20,607 nucleotides of DNA. Origin: Promethearchaeota archaeon. Lineage in GTDB: Archaea; Asgardarchaeota; Lokiarchaeia; Sigynarchaeales; SOKP01. Made by a program: the position numbers and the translations under genes. The stretch lies in NCBI GenBank assembly GCA_016839655.1, contig JAEOTW010000110.1:1-20607 (forward strand), in the 5' to 3' direction. This document shows positions 1-8,106 of this stretch, one piece after another. Numbering within the stretch: position 1 is the first letter of the stretch; every line of letters starts with the position of its first letter. The notes under the pieces are model-generated. The model had not been told where the DNA came from. It made no database searches and worked only from the letters and a program-made list of their open reading frames with translations.

Positions 1-1485
1 ATTTTTTTCTGCTTTTTCACATTGAGTTGCGATTTCTTTAATTGGTAAAAATGTACCTCCTCCTTGATACCTTAATAAAACTTTTTCGGCTTTTTTATAA
101 TCAGAAGTCCATGAACAAATATCCGCTTTATTAGAAAAATTAATTATACTAAATTTAACACCTTTATTTGCTGCATAGTGTAAAGAGGCAAACGCTGCTA
201 CTAAAGCAGTATGATATGGACCTTTTCCTCTGTTAGATCTTGATGTATAGTTCCAGCCCATAGATCCAGAAGAATCTAAGACTATTAATAAATCAGGAAT
301 CTGCTTTTCTATTAAATGCCCTGGTCCCTTTTCATATGCCCATTTTCTAGTAGTGATATTAGGTATTATTATTGGACTATTTAATAAACTCTGAACTACA
401 TCCAATTCTTCTATTCTATCACCTATCCGCCAGATTTCTGGATAAACCGGCAACTGTCCGCCTGGTTTTTCGTCATAAATTTTTATTTCAATGAGATTTT
501 TTGCCAAGCCTCTATACCAAGTTCCCAAAGCATTTCCATCAATTAAAATCCCTGCTTGACGTGCAGGACCACCAAATTCGGAGTATGGAATATCTTTAGC
601 AAATTCTTCTGATTTTTGTCTTAAAGCATCTTCATTACCTTCTTTTAATTTATCTGAATTTTTATTTTCTAATGGATTATCCATCATTTCGAGTACATCT
701 TTGGGAACTTCTATAACTGCTCCTCCCGGACTTTTTCTCTTTTCTTTATTTTTATCTGTCAAGCCCCCAGTACCTATTAAAGTAAATGTTTCTTGTATTA
801 AATTCTTCAAAGATCTCGCAACTTGAGATACTTTTTTTTCCCAAGTTGATTCATCTTCAAAATCTTTGAGTATTATTTTTGAAACTCTTTCTGCTAAGGA
901 ATCCATCTCATTAAGCTTCTCGTCATTAATTACATCTTTTTTCCACATTTTCTCATAAGTTTTAAAAAGAAATTTACTAAAATCACTAATTTTTCCTTTA
1001 GAGGTGATATATTTATAGGTTTGAGAAATTTCCCATTCAACAAGATTTGAATGTTTCTGGTATAATTTGGTATCAATTATTAAATCCGCGAAAATATTTA
1101 CTACAATTGGTGCATAATTTTGGTTTACATGAGTCATAGCAGCTCTTAATAATTTAGCGTGTGTTAAACCATCATATGGAATGATTTGGTAATGGGATAC
1201 TTCATGAAGGGAAATCATGTAAAAATAGTTAATATATTCTTGATCTTCTTTTAATAGTGGTGTATTAGCTAAATTCATGGTTATTTGCCATCTGTGTTCA
1301 GGATCGATATAAAATCCCTCAAGATGTGTATAATCAAATACATAATTTGGTTCATTTAGAGGAGGGTAATAAAATTCTTTTAACGTCTTAGCCCATGCAA
1401 TATTAGCTAATTCTATTGTTTTTTTTTCTCTTTCGGTAAGTTGCTTCTTAACACTTTTCCCTTTTCGTTTTCTTGTTTGAAACAT
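1..1485 (-). CDS. VWA-domain protein with metallopeptidase-like N-terminal domain (partial, C-terminus beyond window)
   Basis: The frame is open for 495 codons from ATG at 1485 to the window edge, so the C-terminus is missing. Near residues 94-98 there is an HEVSH motif, followed by N130-I-F-A-D134-L-I-I-D138, the pattern of the metallopeptidase-like domain (DUF2201_N type) that often precedes a VWA domain. Residues 230-300 are a charged linker. A VWA fold begins about residue 397, with the MIDAS motif D404-S-S-G-S408 and a later GGGT (Thr478) that fits the third metal-binding loop. The gene starts 18 bp after the stop of the AAA+ ATPase, so the two are probably co-transcribed. Such pairs (RavA-ViaA, CbbQ-CbbO, NorQ-NorD) remodel or insert metals into target proteins; the target here is unknown. 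Whether the HExxH site is catalytic or structural cannot be told from sequence. Confidence 0.85.
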   Translation of the reverse strand, partial: MFQTRKRKGKSVKKQLTEREKKTIELANIAWAKTLKEFYYPPLNEPNYVFDYTHLEGFYIDPEHRWQITMNLANTPLLKEDQEYINYFYMISLHEVSHYQIIPYDGLTHAKLLRAAMTHVNQNYAPIVVNIFADLIIDTKLYQKHSNLVEWEISQTYKYITSKGKISDFSKFLFKTYEKMWKKDVINDEKLNEMDSLAERVSKIILKDFEDESTWEKKVSQVARSLKNLIQETFTLIGTGGLTDKNKEKRKSPGGAVIEVPKDVLEMMDNPLENKNSDKLKEGNEDALRQKSEEFAKDIPYSEFGGPARQAGILIDGNALGTWYRGLAKNLIEIKIYDEKPGGQLPVYPEIWRIGDRIEELDVVQSLLNSPIIIPNITTRKWAYEKGPGHLIEKQIPDLLIVLDSSGSMGWNYTSRSNRGKGPYHTALVAAFASLHYAANKGVKFSIINFSNKADICSWTSDYKKAEKVLLRYQGGGTFLPIKEIATQCEKAEKN

Positions 1486-1503
1486 TTTAACATTAAATTC
1501 TTT

Positions 1504-3231
1504 TTATTCTTCCTTTTGAATATAATCAAAATTATCTAGTATTGTTCTCAATCTTAATGCTTCAGAACCTCCAGAAATTTGAATGTTTACCAATGATTCA
1601 TCTTTGGTTCCGGTAACATTAATCTCTATTAGCATATCTTCAGTTCGGATTTGCTTAGTTTGCCTTTTACTAAATGCTTCCTTTAATGGCTGGTCTAAGT
1701 TAGAGAATTCAGCTGCAATATCAGCCCACACTTCCTTCCAGTCAGAATATTTAAAAAGATAATCGGTAACCGTTTGCCTGAATAGTTCTCGATTACACCA
1801 TTCAATAAGGTCTCCTCTATTGGGGAAATCTATTTCTTCTAAAAGATTATTGCGAATTTCTGCCAATGTAGTAATATCCCCTTTTTTTGCAGCCTCTTGT
1901 ATTTGTTGAGCAATCGGAGAATATTCCTCTTTATTAACCGAATTTACAAACGGAATTAAATCGTATTTTACGATTAAATCATTTTTTTCAAATTTCTTTA
2001 GTTCTGTCAAATCATTTTCTTTAGAATTTCCTCCTCGAAACCTATCTGCTATTTTATAGCAGGTTTCACGATTCTTAAATCTTTTCTGAATTGTTGTTAA
2101 AAGATTCTTGGAAAATTCATATTTATTCCCAAAATATGGTGATTTATCGAGTTCTCTCTTTACATACAATACTCTATGTGAAATTACAAAGGGTGCAATT
2201 GTATTGACAATATTAACATCAATCTTTTCTATTCCTAATAACCAAGCTAGAGCTTTAGAATATCTCAAAAGATCTTTTGCAACTCTTACACTTAGAATTG
2301 AATCGATTTTATTACAAATATTCTGGGCTGTATTGAAATGACAACCAGAGCACAATCCGGTACTTGGTTTTAGATCTTCAGTATTTCCCTTGTCAACCCT
2401 TGAGCATAACGTAAATTCTCTTATTATTGCATGTATATAATTGTTGACTTCAGGAGTAAAGGTGATCCTATTTACAAAGTACCAGATTTCCATTAACTCA
2501 TCAATAGATAGAATTCTAGGAACTTGAATTAATTCGTCCATCCCTGAGTATTTTTCATCTTTACCAGTTAAGATTAGTTGTAAATCATGGCTTCCCGGCA
2601 TTGATATTGGAACTGAAATTCCAAATCTATCTAAAAATGGTTGAGACAGTTCAAAAGTCCCAACATCATGAGGATTAATAGTCGCATATAAACAAAATTT
2701 ATTGATATTCGCTATTGAATCGTAGTATTTAACTGTACCCTCAGCAAGTAATGATAATAAAATGTCTTGCGCGTATGGAGTTAGTCGGTTCACCTCATCA
2801 ATAATTTTCCAAAAATTTGTGACAAATTGTCTCCATACGACCTCTTCTTCTCCATCTTTCATTAATTTTCCTAACTTTAAAGTACCAATCAGCTTCTCTT
2901 CAGTTAATTGGGGATGACCTCTAATAATTGAATTTTCAATCTCATTTAATGAATTTGCTGTAAACATCCTTCCTAGGAGCTTTACAAGAGTAGTTTTGCC
3001 CCCTCCATGACCACCAATTAATAGCATAGCGGAATTAGGAACTATTGCATTCAAAACGCATAAGGATAATATTTCGGGTAATTTTTTCGTAGAGACTTTT
3101 TTACTCTTTTCTCCTAAATATCTTATGCTCAGATCTTTGTAATGGACAAATAATTGATTAGCCTGAATTAGATTGATGATTTTCCATACTTTTTTTCTTA
3201 AGATCTCTTCTTCTCCTAATTTTGTCGACAT
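1504..3231 (-). CDS. MoxR-type AAA+ ATPase with a four-cysteine insert
   Basis: 575 residues from ATG at 3231. Walker A is G73-G-H-G-G-G-K79-T80 (about 73-81), Walker B is KIIDEVNR (about 142-149, D145/E146), and sensor 1 lies in YATINPHDVGTF (182-193). The order and wording (IDEVNR, ATxNP, LDRF) are typical of the MoxR family. The lid helix with the usual ALLR-like pattern is at about 314-333. Between residues 276 and 306, just before that helix, four cysteines (C276, C294, C297, C306; C-x17-C-x2-C-x8-C) form a likely zinc or Fe-S site that ordinary MoxR proteins lack. Residues 340-575 are a long C-terminal extension of unknown fold. It leads a two-gene unit with the VWA protein downstream, so it is probably the motor of a MoxR-VWA chaperone complex in the cytoplasm. 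Target unknown. Confidence 0.9.
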   Translation of the reverse strand: MSTKLGEEEILRKKVWKIINLIQANQLFVHYKDLSIRYLGEKSKKVSTKKLPEILSLCVLNAIVPNSAMLLIGGHGGGKTTLVKLLGRMFTANSLNEIENSIIRGHPQLTEEKLIGTLKLGKLMKDGEEEVVWRQFVTNFWKIIDEVNRLTPYAQDILLSLLAEGTVKYYDSIANINKFCLYATINPHDVGTFELSQPFLDRFGISVPISMPGSHDLQLILTGKDEKYSGMDELIQVPRILSIDELMEIWYFVNRITFTPEVNNYIHAIIREFTLCSRVDKGNTEDLKPSTGLCSGCHFNTAQNICNKIDSILSVRVAKDLLRYSKALAWLLGIEKIDVNIVNTIAPFVISHRVLYVKRELDKSPYFGNKYEFSKNLLTTIQKRFKNRETCYKIADRFRGGNSKENDLTELKKFEKNDLIVKYDLIPFVNSVNKEEYSPIAQQIQEAAKKGDITTLAEIRNNLLEEIDFPNRGDLIEWCNRELFRQTVTDYLFKYSDWKEVWADIAAEFSNLDQPLKEAFSKRQTKQIRTEDMLIEINVTGTKDESLVNIQISGGSEALRLRTILDNFDYIQKEE

Positions 3232-3252
3232 TTAGATTAATCTCATAAGCTA

Positions 3253-3275
3253 TTTAATATTAAATATTAAGCAGT
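3253..3275 (-). promoter_or_regulatory. TATA-like promoter of the MoxR-VWA unit
   Basis: Read on the minus strand, an A/T-only block with two overlapping TTTAATATT-like repeats lies about 22-44 bp upstream of the ATG at 3231. A TATA box here would place the transcription start within a few bases of the ATG, giving a leaderless or nearly leaderless mRNA. Inference from base composition and spacing. Confidence 0.35.
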
Positions 3276-3408
3276 TTGATTATTTAATTTTTTTCTTTAA
3301 AAAATTAATAAATCCGACATTATAAACCAAAATTTAAAGATATCAGGAATATTAGAGGAAAAAGAATTAGAATATCTTTTAATACAAAAAAATTAATCCT
3401 AATAGTTC

Positions 3409-3443
3409 AAAAATAGAATAAAAATAAAAAAGTAAAAAAAAAA
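3409..3443 (-). terminator. Oligo-T terminator after the 23-codon gene
   Basis: On the minus strand the bases right after the TAA at 3444 are a run of about nine T, then further T5-T6 runs broken by single bases. Archaeal RNA polymerase stops at such U-tracts without a hairpin. From here to about 3276 I see no supportable gene, only a plus-strand open stretch without a start codon. Confidence 0.6.
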
Positions 3444-3515
3444 TTATCTTACAACATTCTGAAGTGCGAATCCAAGATTCTTAACAACTAATTGTCCTTT
3501 TTCTTTTCTTTTCAT
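3444..3515 (-). CDS. 23-residue microprotein or leader peptide
   Basis: ATG at 3515 opens a 23-codon frame ending in TAA at 3444. The peptide begins MKRKEKGQLVV and ends ALQNVVR: a basic head and an amphipathic, aliphatic tail. I do not recognise the family. Three things make it more than chance: a good Shine-Dalgarno (GAGGT, 8 bases before ATG), which nearly all long genes in the window lack; a TATA-like box about 50-65 bp upstream; and a long T-tract directly after the stop. It is thus a self-contained transcription unit between the MoxR and HAD genes. It could be a small structural or regulatory protein, a peptide precursor, or a translated leader of a small RNA. No modifying enzyme is visible beside it. 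Confidence 0.45.
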   Translation of the reverse strand: MKRKEKGQLVVKNLGFALQNVVR

Positions 3516-3562
3516 TTTTTTAACCTCTTTTAGAGTTTTTTATTAATTATAATACATATGCA

Positions 3563-3580
3563 CTTCATAATATAGTTTTT
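3563..3580 (-). promoter_or_regulatory. TATA-like promoter of the 23-codon gene
   Basis: On the minus strand the block reads AAAAACTATATTATGAAG. A TATA box centred near 3570 puts transcription start near 3544, leaving a leader of about 30 nt that would contain the Shine-Dalgarno. Inference from position and composition. Confidence 0.4.
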
Positions 3581-3670
3581 ATTATGAAACTTCTCTCGAA
3601 GTTCAAATCTCTCTAAAAGTTTTAAAATATTATTGAGGAATTGAATATATAATATTGCAGAATAATTTAA

Positions 3671-4360
3671 CTATAAATCAGCCAGATAGGATAGATTTCC
3701 TATAATATAATCTGGTTGAACACCCCATTGTTTAAATAATTCTTTTTCATTTCTTCTCAAGTGATTAATTAAGCATGAAGAAATATTTGCTGCTTGAGCA
3801 GCTTTTATGTCATTAACTGAATCTCCTACCATAATAGCAGTACTTCTTCCAGAATTAAATTTAAATTTCTCCAAAATTGTAAGTATTCCTTTAGGAGAAG
3901 GCTTAGCAAATTCTTGATTATTGCCTCCCATACTAAATATGTCATGAAAAAACTCATTGATTTTGAAGTGTTTTAAGAAGTAATCTACGATATAATCTGA
4001 TGTGTTTGAGCAAATAGCTAGCCTTTTATTTTCTTCATGATTATATATTTTTTCCAATAAGTTTTTAACATTTTTATATAATGAAAGCTGGTTATTCGCA
4101 AGAAGAATTTTTCTCTTTTTAAAATCAGTTTTATCATAGCATTTCCAGAAATCATTAGATTCAGGAATACCCCATTTCTTTAAAATCGGCTGAAAGTTTC
4201 CTCCAGAGAACCATAATTCTCTCCTTTTAATTTTACTGGGAATCCTTTTGACTCCAAGCTTTTTTAGTGTCTCAACTAATATTTGATCAGCATAAATTCC
4301 AATATTTCCAAGATCCAATAACGTTCCATCTAAATCAAATATGTAGTAATCGAATCTCAT
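3671..4360 (-). CDS. HAD-superfamily hydrolase, phosphoglycolate-phosphatase-like
   Basis: 229 residues with all four HAD motifs: motif I D9-L-D11-G-T (nucleophile D9, acid/base D11), motif II in ICSNT (S118), motif III lysine in KPSPKG (about 153-157), and motif IV GDSVND (D180, D184). The helical cap between motif I and II (about 20-90) places it in HAD subfamily IA, the group that includes phosphoglycolate phosphatase and beta-phosphoglucomutase. It probably dephosphorylates a small cytoplasmic phosphate ester; the substrate cannot be read from sequence. Its ATG lies one base after the TGA of the upstream gene (TGA-A-ATG), so translation is likely coupled and the two form an operon. Confidence 0.88.
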   Translation of the reverse strand: MRFDYYIFDLDGTLLDLGNIGIYADQILVETLKKLGVKRIPSKIKRRELWFSGGNFQPILKKWGIPESNDFWKCYDKTDFKKRKILLANNQLSLYKNVKNLLEKIYNHEENKRLAICSNTSDYIVDYFLKHFKINEFFHDIFSMGGNNQEFAKPSPKGILTILEKFKFNSGRSTAIMVGDSVNDIKAAQAANISSCLINHLRRNEKELFKQWGVQPDYIIGNLSYLADL

Positions 4361-4361
4361 T

Positions 4362-4709
4362 TCAGAAATACCCTATATGTCCTAAATTTTTTCCATCTTC
4401 ATCAAGTGCATGTACTAAACCTATGGATAGAGGCTTTTCTTCTTTATCTTTAGTTGATTTTGCTATATAATTTATGGTTTCAAATTTTAGAATGAAAGTA
4501 CGATTACATTTTTTACATTTTATATGGATTTTCTCAATTTTTTTCTTTTCTTCCTCAACCACTTCCCTTTTAATAGGTTCTAGAAGATTTGGATCTTCAT
4601 TATCACAGTTATTGAGAAAGCATTGATCTAAAGAAATTTTTTCCATTCCACGTCTTGCTAATGCTATAAAAGCATAGCTAGGATAATTTATCTCTTCTTT
4701 ATCATCCAT
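4362..4709 (-). CDS. Small protein with CxxxxC and CxxC cysteines, unknown function
   Basis: I place the start at ATG 4709 (115 residues); the frame extends to a TTG at 4733, but that has no better context. C30-x4-C35 and C65-x2-C68 could bind one zinc ion. The second pair sits in IKCKKCNRTFILKF, which looks like half of a zinc ribbon, preceded by a charged helix rich in E and K (about 46-61). I do not recognise the family. It is directly upstream of, and almost touching, the HAD phosphatase gene, so the two are probably made together. It may be a metal-binding partner or an unrelated passenger. Confidence 0.7.
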   Translation of the reverse strand: MDDKEEINYPSYAFIALARRGMEKISLDQCFLNNCDNEDPNLLEPIKREVVEEEKKKIEKIHIKCKKCNRTFILKFETINYIAKSTKDKEEKPLSIGLVHALDEDGKNLGHIGYF

Positions 4710-4820
4710 ATTAAAAATAAAATTAGGTATCAATTAATCTTTATTGTTAATTTTTTTAATTTTGCTTTAATGCGGTCAAGCTTAATTATTATCCATACCT
4801 ATCTTTAATTGACCTAAGAT

Positions 4821-5129
4821 ATGACAAATGAAAAAACAGAGTTCTCAAAGGAGACAATTGATCATATATCAAAATTAGCTTTAATCGATATATCTGAAGA
4901 AGAAAAAGAAAATTTGTCACAAGAATTAGGAGTTATTTTAAATTATTTTAAAAAATTAGATGAATTAGACTTAAGTAACGTGGATCCTACAACTCATCCA
5001 ATAGATGGTTTAAAAAATGTCTTCAGAGAAGATGTTCCTTGGAAATCTCTTTCCAATGAAGAAGCTTTGAAAAATGCAAAACATAAAAAAGATGGTTATT
5101 TTAAAGCTCCAAGGATTTTGAAAGAATAA
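4821..5129 (+). CDS. gatC: Asp-tRNA(Asn)/Glu-tRNA(Gln) amidotransferase subunit C
   Basis: 102 residues covering a complete GatC: the helical start (HISKLALIDISEEEKE, about 15-30), the middle LGVILNYFKKLDELDLSNVD, then the conserved THP, the FREDVP segment and the C-terminal KDGYFKAPRIL. GatC wraps around the GatA-GatB interface in the enzyme that amidates misacylated Glu-tRNA(Gln) or Asp-tRNA(Asn). gatA and gatB are not next to it. It is divergent from the minus-strand unit ending at 4709 and convergent with the gene ending at 5138, eight bases away. A TATA-like block (TTAATTATTATCC) about 30-40 bp upstream would give a near-leaderless mRNA; no Shine-Dalgarno is seen. Confidence 0.95.
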   Translation: MTNEKTEFSKETIDHISKLALIDISEEEKENLSQELGVILNYFKKLDELDLSNVDPTTHPIDGLKNVFREDVPWKSLSNEEALKNAKHKKDGYFKAPRILKE

Positions 5130-5137
5130 CCAAATAA

Positions 5138-6136
5138 CTACTTTTTATACTCATCAGTCAATGTTCTTATGGCTTCTGCCATATCTCTTAGTGCTTTTCT
5201 TCTTTCTGCTGGACTCATATTAGTAAAATCCTCTTCAAAATCAGTGCCTATTTTTTCTGTAGATGCCATATCTCGATATTTCTTATATACTAAACTGGTT
5301 ATATATTTATCATAACGTTCTAGCGCCTTTCTTAATTTAGAGTTGTCTTTGATGTTATCCCAAAGTTCTAAGGTTTCTAATGATCTTAATCCAAGATCTA
5401 TTCTAAACCAACTAATTGGAAATAGCAATTCTCTTTGAATACCCATCTCAATTATCGCTAAATTTTCTTCATCAATATAGAGATCTGGGATTTCGTCTTC
5501 TTGAAAAACAATATTATCACTCATAATATAAAGATTAGCTGCTCCACGGGAAGTACACACAATTCCGGTGGCAAAACCCTTAGCCATTCTTAAAATATTA
5601 GCTATATCTTCTAATTTTGAACCAGATATATGTAGATTTTTTTTTTTACTTCCTTGAAATTCCACATTTATTCTATAAGCTCCTTTCGTATCAGATACCA
5701 ATTTTGGAAATAACTCCTTATCTCTTGTTTTTTTATGAGCTTCTAACAATTTATTTATAATTTCATAGTCTAATTTTAATCCAGGAATGATAGTATTTTG
5801 ATTAAGAAAAGCATCTACTTCAAAATCAGCTATACCATAGAAAAGTTTTTCGTTATTTAGAATGTTGTATATGCTATCTACTATAGTTTTGACTAATGCT
5901 TCTGGATCTTCGCGGACAGAATCATACTCCTTTGTTTCGAAGGTATCGATTTGATCTTCTAAACCCTCTTCTTGATAGAAAGCACCCCAACTAAATTCAC
6001 TAAAGATAACACCTTCTGAATATAAATTGTGATTAGCATCAATGCTCAAAATGCTTTTACTTCCTCCAAGTTCAACCCCTAATTTAGAACCAGAAGCTAA
6101 TATCGCTGAAGGGGGATCTATAAATTCTATAGGCAT
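5138..6136 (-). CDS. Uncharacterised 332-residue protein, possibly Asgard-restricted
   Basis: ATG at 6136, no signal peptide and no membrane segment. Mixed alpha/beta with many acidic residues. Visible landmarks: a glycine-containing start (GVELGGSKSILSID, about 20-33), a stretch VEFQGSKKKNLHISGSKLED that reads like alternating strands (about 159-178), AKGFATGIVCTSRGAANLYIM (about 184-204), and a highly charged C-terminal helix ending SPAERRKALRDMAEAIRT. I do not recognise the family and see no catalytic signature. It ends 8 bp from the gatC stop (convergent). It follows the acyl-CoA synthetase gene on the same strand after a 127-bp gap, so it may be separately transcribed. Confidence 0.85.
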   Translation of the reverse strand: MPIEFIDPPSAILASGSKLGVELGGSKSILSIDANHNLYSEGVIFSEFSWGAFYQEEGLEDQIDTFETKEYDSVREDPEALVKTIVDSIYNILNNEKLFYGIADFEVDAFLNQNTIIPGLKLDYEIINKLLEAHKKTRDKELFPKLVSDTKGAYRINVEFQGSKKKNLHISGSKLEDIANILRMAKGFATGIVCTSRGAANLYIMSDNIVFQEDEIPDLYIDEENLAIIEMGIQRELLFPISWFRIDLGLRSLETLELWDNIKDNSKLRKALERYDKYITSLVYKKYRDMASTEKIGTDFEEDFTNMSPAERRKALRDMAEAIRTLTDEYKK

Positions 6137-6263
6137 AATTGGTTTATTTAGTATAATTTAAAATCTATTCTTCGAATATTACTTAATGAGGTATTCTAAT
6201 AATTATAGATAGAATTTATATATATAATTAGTGAAATAAGTAGAAAAATACCATCTTATTATC

Positions 6264-7775
6264 TCAATCTTTAGTTTCAATATTCTTTTTTTTACGAAAT
6301 TCAGAATATTTGGCTAAAACTGAAAAGCACTTTACTGGCATGTCCCATAAATCAAAAATAGGAAGATCTGAATTTATAAACTCTCTAACCCATGGATTAT
6401 TATAACCTTGAGGACCAATATAAAAAATGGGGACATTCTTTTTTCTTACTGAGCGTTGTATCGGTTTTAGATAAAGTCTCTTCATCATTTCATTTGATAT
6501 TTCAAATTCATCATATCTTTTGCCCCCAGAATTATTAATTATATTTAAAATTTCATCAAAGCCAAATACGGCATATATAATAATTCCGTCAATTTCACCC
6601 GAATTAATCATAGCTTTTGGAATTTTAATATAGATATTATATTGATTGAATTGAAAAGTTAGATCTAATGGATTATCTATATTTGCCACAGGTGGTACAT
6701 ATTTTTTTAAATTTTCTTTTAGTTCTTCGGAAAACTCAGGTACATCTAATCCTAATTTCTCAGCTACTTTTGCCATCATAGCTCCGCACCCTCCTGAATC
6801 TGTAATAATTCCCAATCTATTACCTTTAGGAATGACTTTATTGGAGAATGTTCGTAAATAATAAAGAAATTCTTTTATTGAATCTGTAGAAATTATCCCT
6901 GTCTCTCGAAATACAACCTCAAATATTTTATCATCTCCAGCAATTGAACCCGTATGACCCATTATTGATCGTGAAGCTGCTTCAGTTCCTCCTGCATATA
7001 TTGCTACAATTGGCTTTTTAGGAGTTATTTCTTTTATTTTTTCTATGAATTCTTTACCTCTTTTGATTTCTTCTATATATAGCCCGATTACATCAGTTTG
7101 GGGATCATCCTTAAGAAAATCTAAAAAATCAACTAAATCAATATTCTCTTCATTTCCAATTGAAAACGTTTTTCCTATCTTAACTCCAATGTGATTGCAG
7201 AACCAAAAAATATGAGAGGCAACCGTCCCTGATTGGGCAATGATGGAAATATTGCCTCTCTCGGGAGTTTCATAAATCCACATAGTATTGAAGCATTTAT
7301 CCTCAAATTCAGGATATTTATAAAATGCGTTATATATTCCCAAACAGTTTGGACCTATAAATCTAATATTATATTTTTCAGCAATATTTTGGATTTTTTG
7401 AGATAACTCTACCCCATCTGAACCAAACTCCCGAAATCCTCCAGATACAATAATTACACGTTTAACTCCCTTTTCTCCACATTCTTCTAATACATTTGGC
7501 ACCTTATTTGGTCTTAAAATAATAAAAGCTAATTCTGGAACTTCGGGAAGTTCAAGTATTGATTTAAATGCCTTTATTCCTTGAATAATTTCTAATTTTG
7601 GATGAATTGGGTAAATTTTTTGTTTTGGTAATCCCCCAAAGATAATATTACGAAGCATCATAGCTCCCATATTATCCAAAAAAGAATTTGAAGCCCCAAA
7701 TACAGCTATACTCTTTGGATTGAGAAATTTGTATAGAAAATGATTCTCAACGTTATGTAAATTATTTTCAGACAT
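6264..7775 (-). CDS. NDP-forming acyl-CoA synthetase (acetate-CoA ligase type), alpha subunit
   Basis: 503 residues with the three-domain layout of ADP-forming acetyl-CoA synthetase alpha: a CoA-binding Rossmann domain (FGASNS about 28-33, FIGPNCLG about 138-145), a first flavodoxin-like ligase-CoA domain (SIIAQSGTVASH, about 177-188) and a second one from about 310 (GNRLGIITDSGGCGAMMAKV). The phosphorylated histidine is in GHTGSIAGDD (about 272-281). With the ATP-grasp beta subunit the enzyme converts acyl-CoA + ADP + Pi to acid + ATP + CoA, a main energy-saving step in archaeal fermentation. No beta subunit (acd II) is present here, so the partner must be encoded elsewhere or the protein is a divergent paralogue. 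The start context is ATATTATG. Confidence 0.88.
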   Translation of the reverse strand: MSENNLHNVENHFLYKFLNPKSIAVFGASNSFLDNMGAMMLRNIIFGGLPKQKIYPIHPKLEIIQGIKAFKSILELPEVPELAFIILRPNKVPNVLEECGEKGVKRVIIVSGGFREFGSDGVELSQKIQNIAEKYNIRFIGPNCLGIYNAFYKYPEFEDKCFNTMWIYETPERGNISIIAQSGTVASHIFWFCNHIGVKIGKTFSIGNEENIDLVDFLDFLKDDPQTDVIGLYIEEIKRGKEFIEKIKEITPKKPIVAIYAGGTEAASRSIMGHTGSIAGDDKIFEVVFRETGIISTDSIKEFLYYLRTFSNKVIPKGNRLGIITDSGGCGAMMAKVAEKLGLDVPEFSEELKENLKKYVPPVANIDNPLDLTFQFNQYNIYIKIPKAMINSGEIDGIIIYAVFGFDEILNIINNSGGKRYDEFEISNEMMKRLYLKPIQRSVRKKNVPIFYIGPQGYNNPWVREFINSDLPIFDLWDMPVKCFSVLAKYSEFRKKKNIETKD

Positions 7776-7861
7776 AATATTTATTGATCTAAATAGGTAT
7801 AAAAGAAAATTAATAAAGGAATTTGAGTTTTATGATTAATTAGGATTTGGCTCTAAGTATC

Positions 7862-8065
7862 TTATAACAATTCAATTTCAGCAGAAAATCCAGGTATCAT
7901 TCCTTCATAATTGACAATTCCTTTTTCTTTCAATTTTTTCAGAATAAGTCTTACTCCTTCGAATTCATCTTCACAGAGGATCTGTAATTCCTTGTAATTC
8001 AATCTTCCACCTTTTTCCTTAAGTTTTTCGATAATGAATTTTTCTTCATCAGTAATTTCTGACAT
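7862..8065 (-). CDS. Small winged-helix DNA-binding protein
   Basis: 67 residues from ATG 8065, chosen over the TTG at 8083 because the ATG carries the same GATATATTATG context as dut. The sequence reads as helix, turn, helix, wing: EEKFIIEKLKEKGG, then YKELQILCEDEF, then GVRLILKKLKEKG with a short basic recognition helix, ending in hydrophobic strands (IVNYEGMIPGFSAEIELL). This is the minimal archaeal winged-helix form. It could repress or activate a neighbour, for example through the palindromes at 8674-8699 or elsewhere, but no target is shown. It lies 41 bp downstream of dut and 86 bp upstream of the acyl-CoA synthetase gene, all on minus. Confidence 0.7.
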   Translation of the reverse strand: MSEITDEEKFIIEKLKEKGGRLNYKELQILCEDEFEGVRLILKKLKEKGIVNYEGMIPGFSAEIELL

Positions 8066-8106
8066 AATATATCTTTTTTTCAAAAATATTAATATTTATT
8101 TGAAAT

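Noticed and set aside
3302..3395. Plus-strand open stretch ending in ILEEKELEYLLIQKN
   Set aside because: Reads rather like coding sequence but has no start codon and is short; could be a gene relic, yet cannot be supported.
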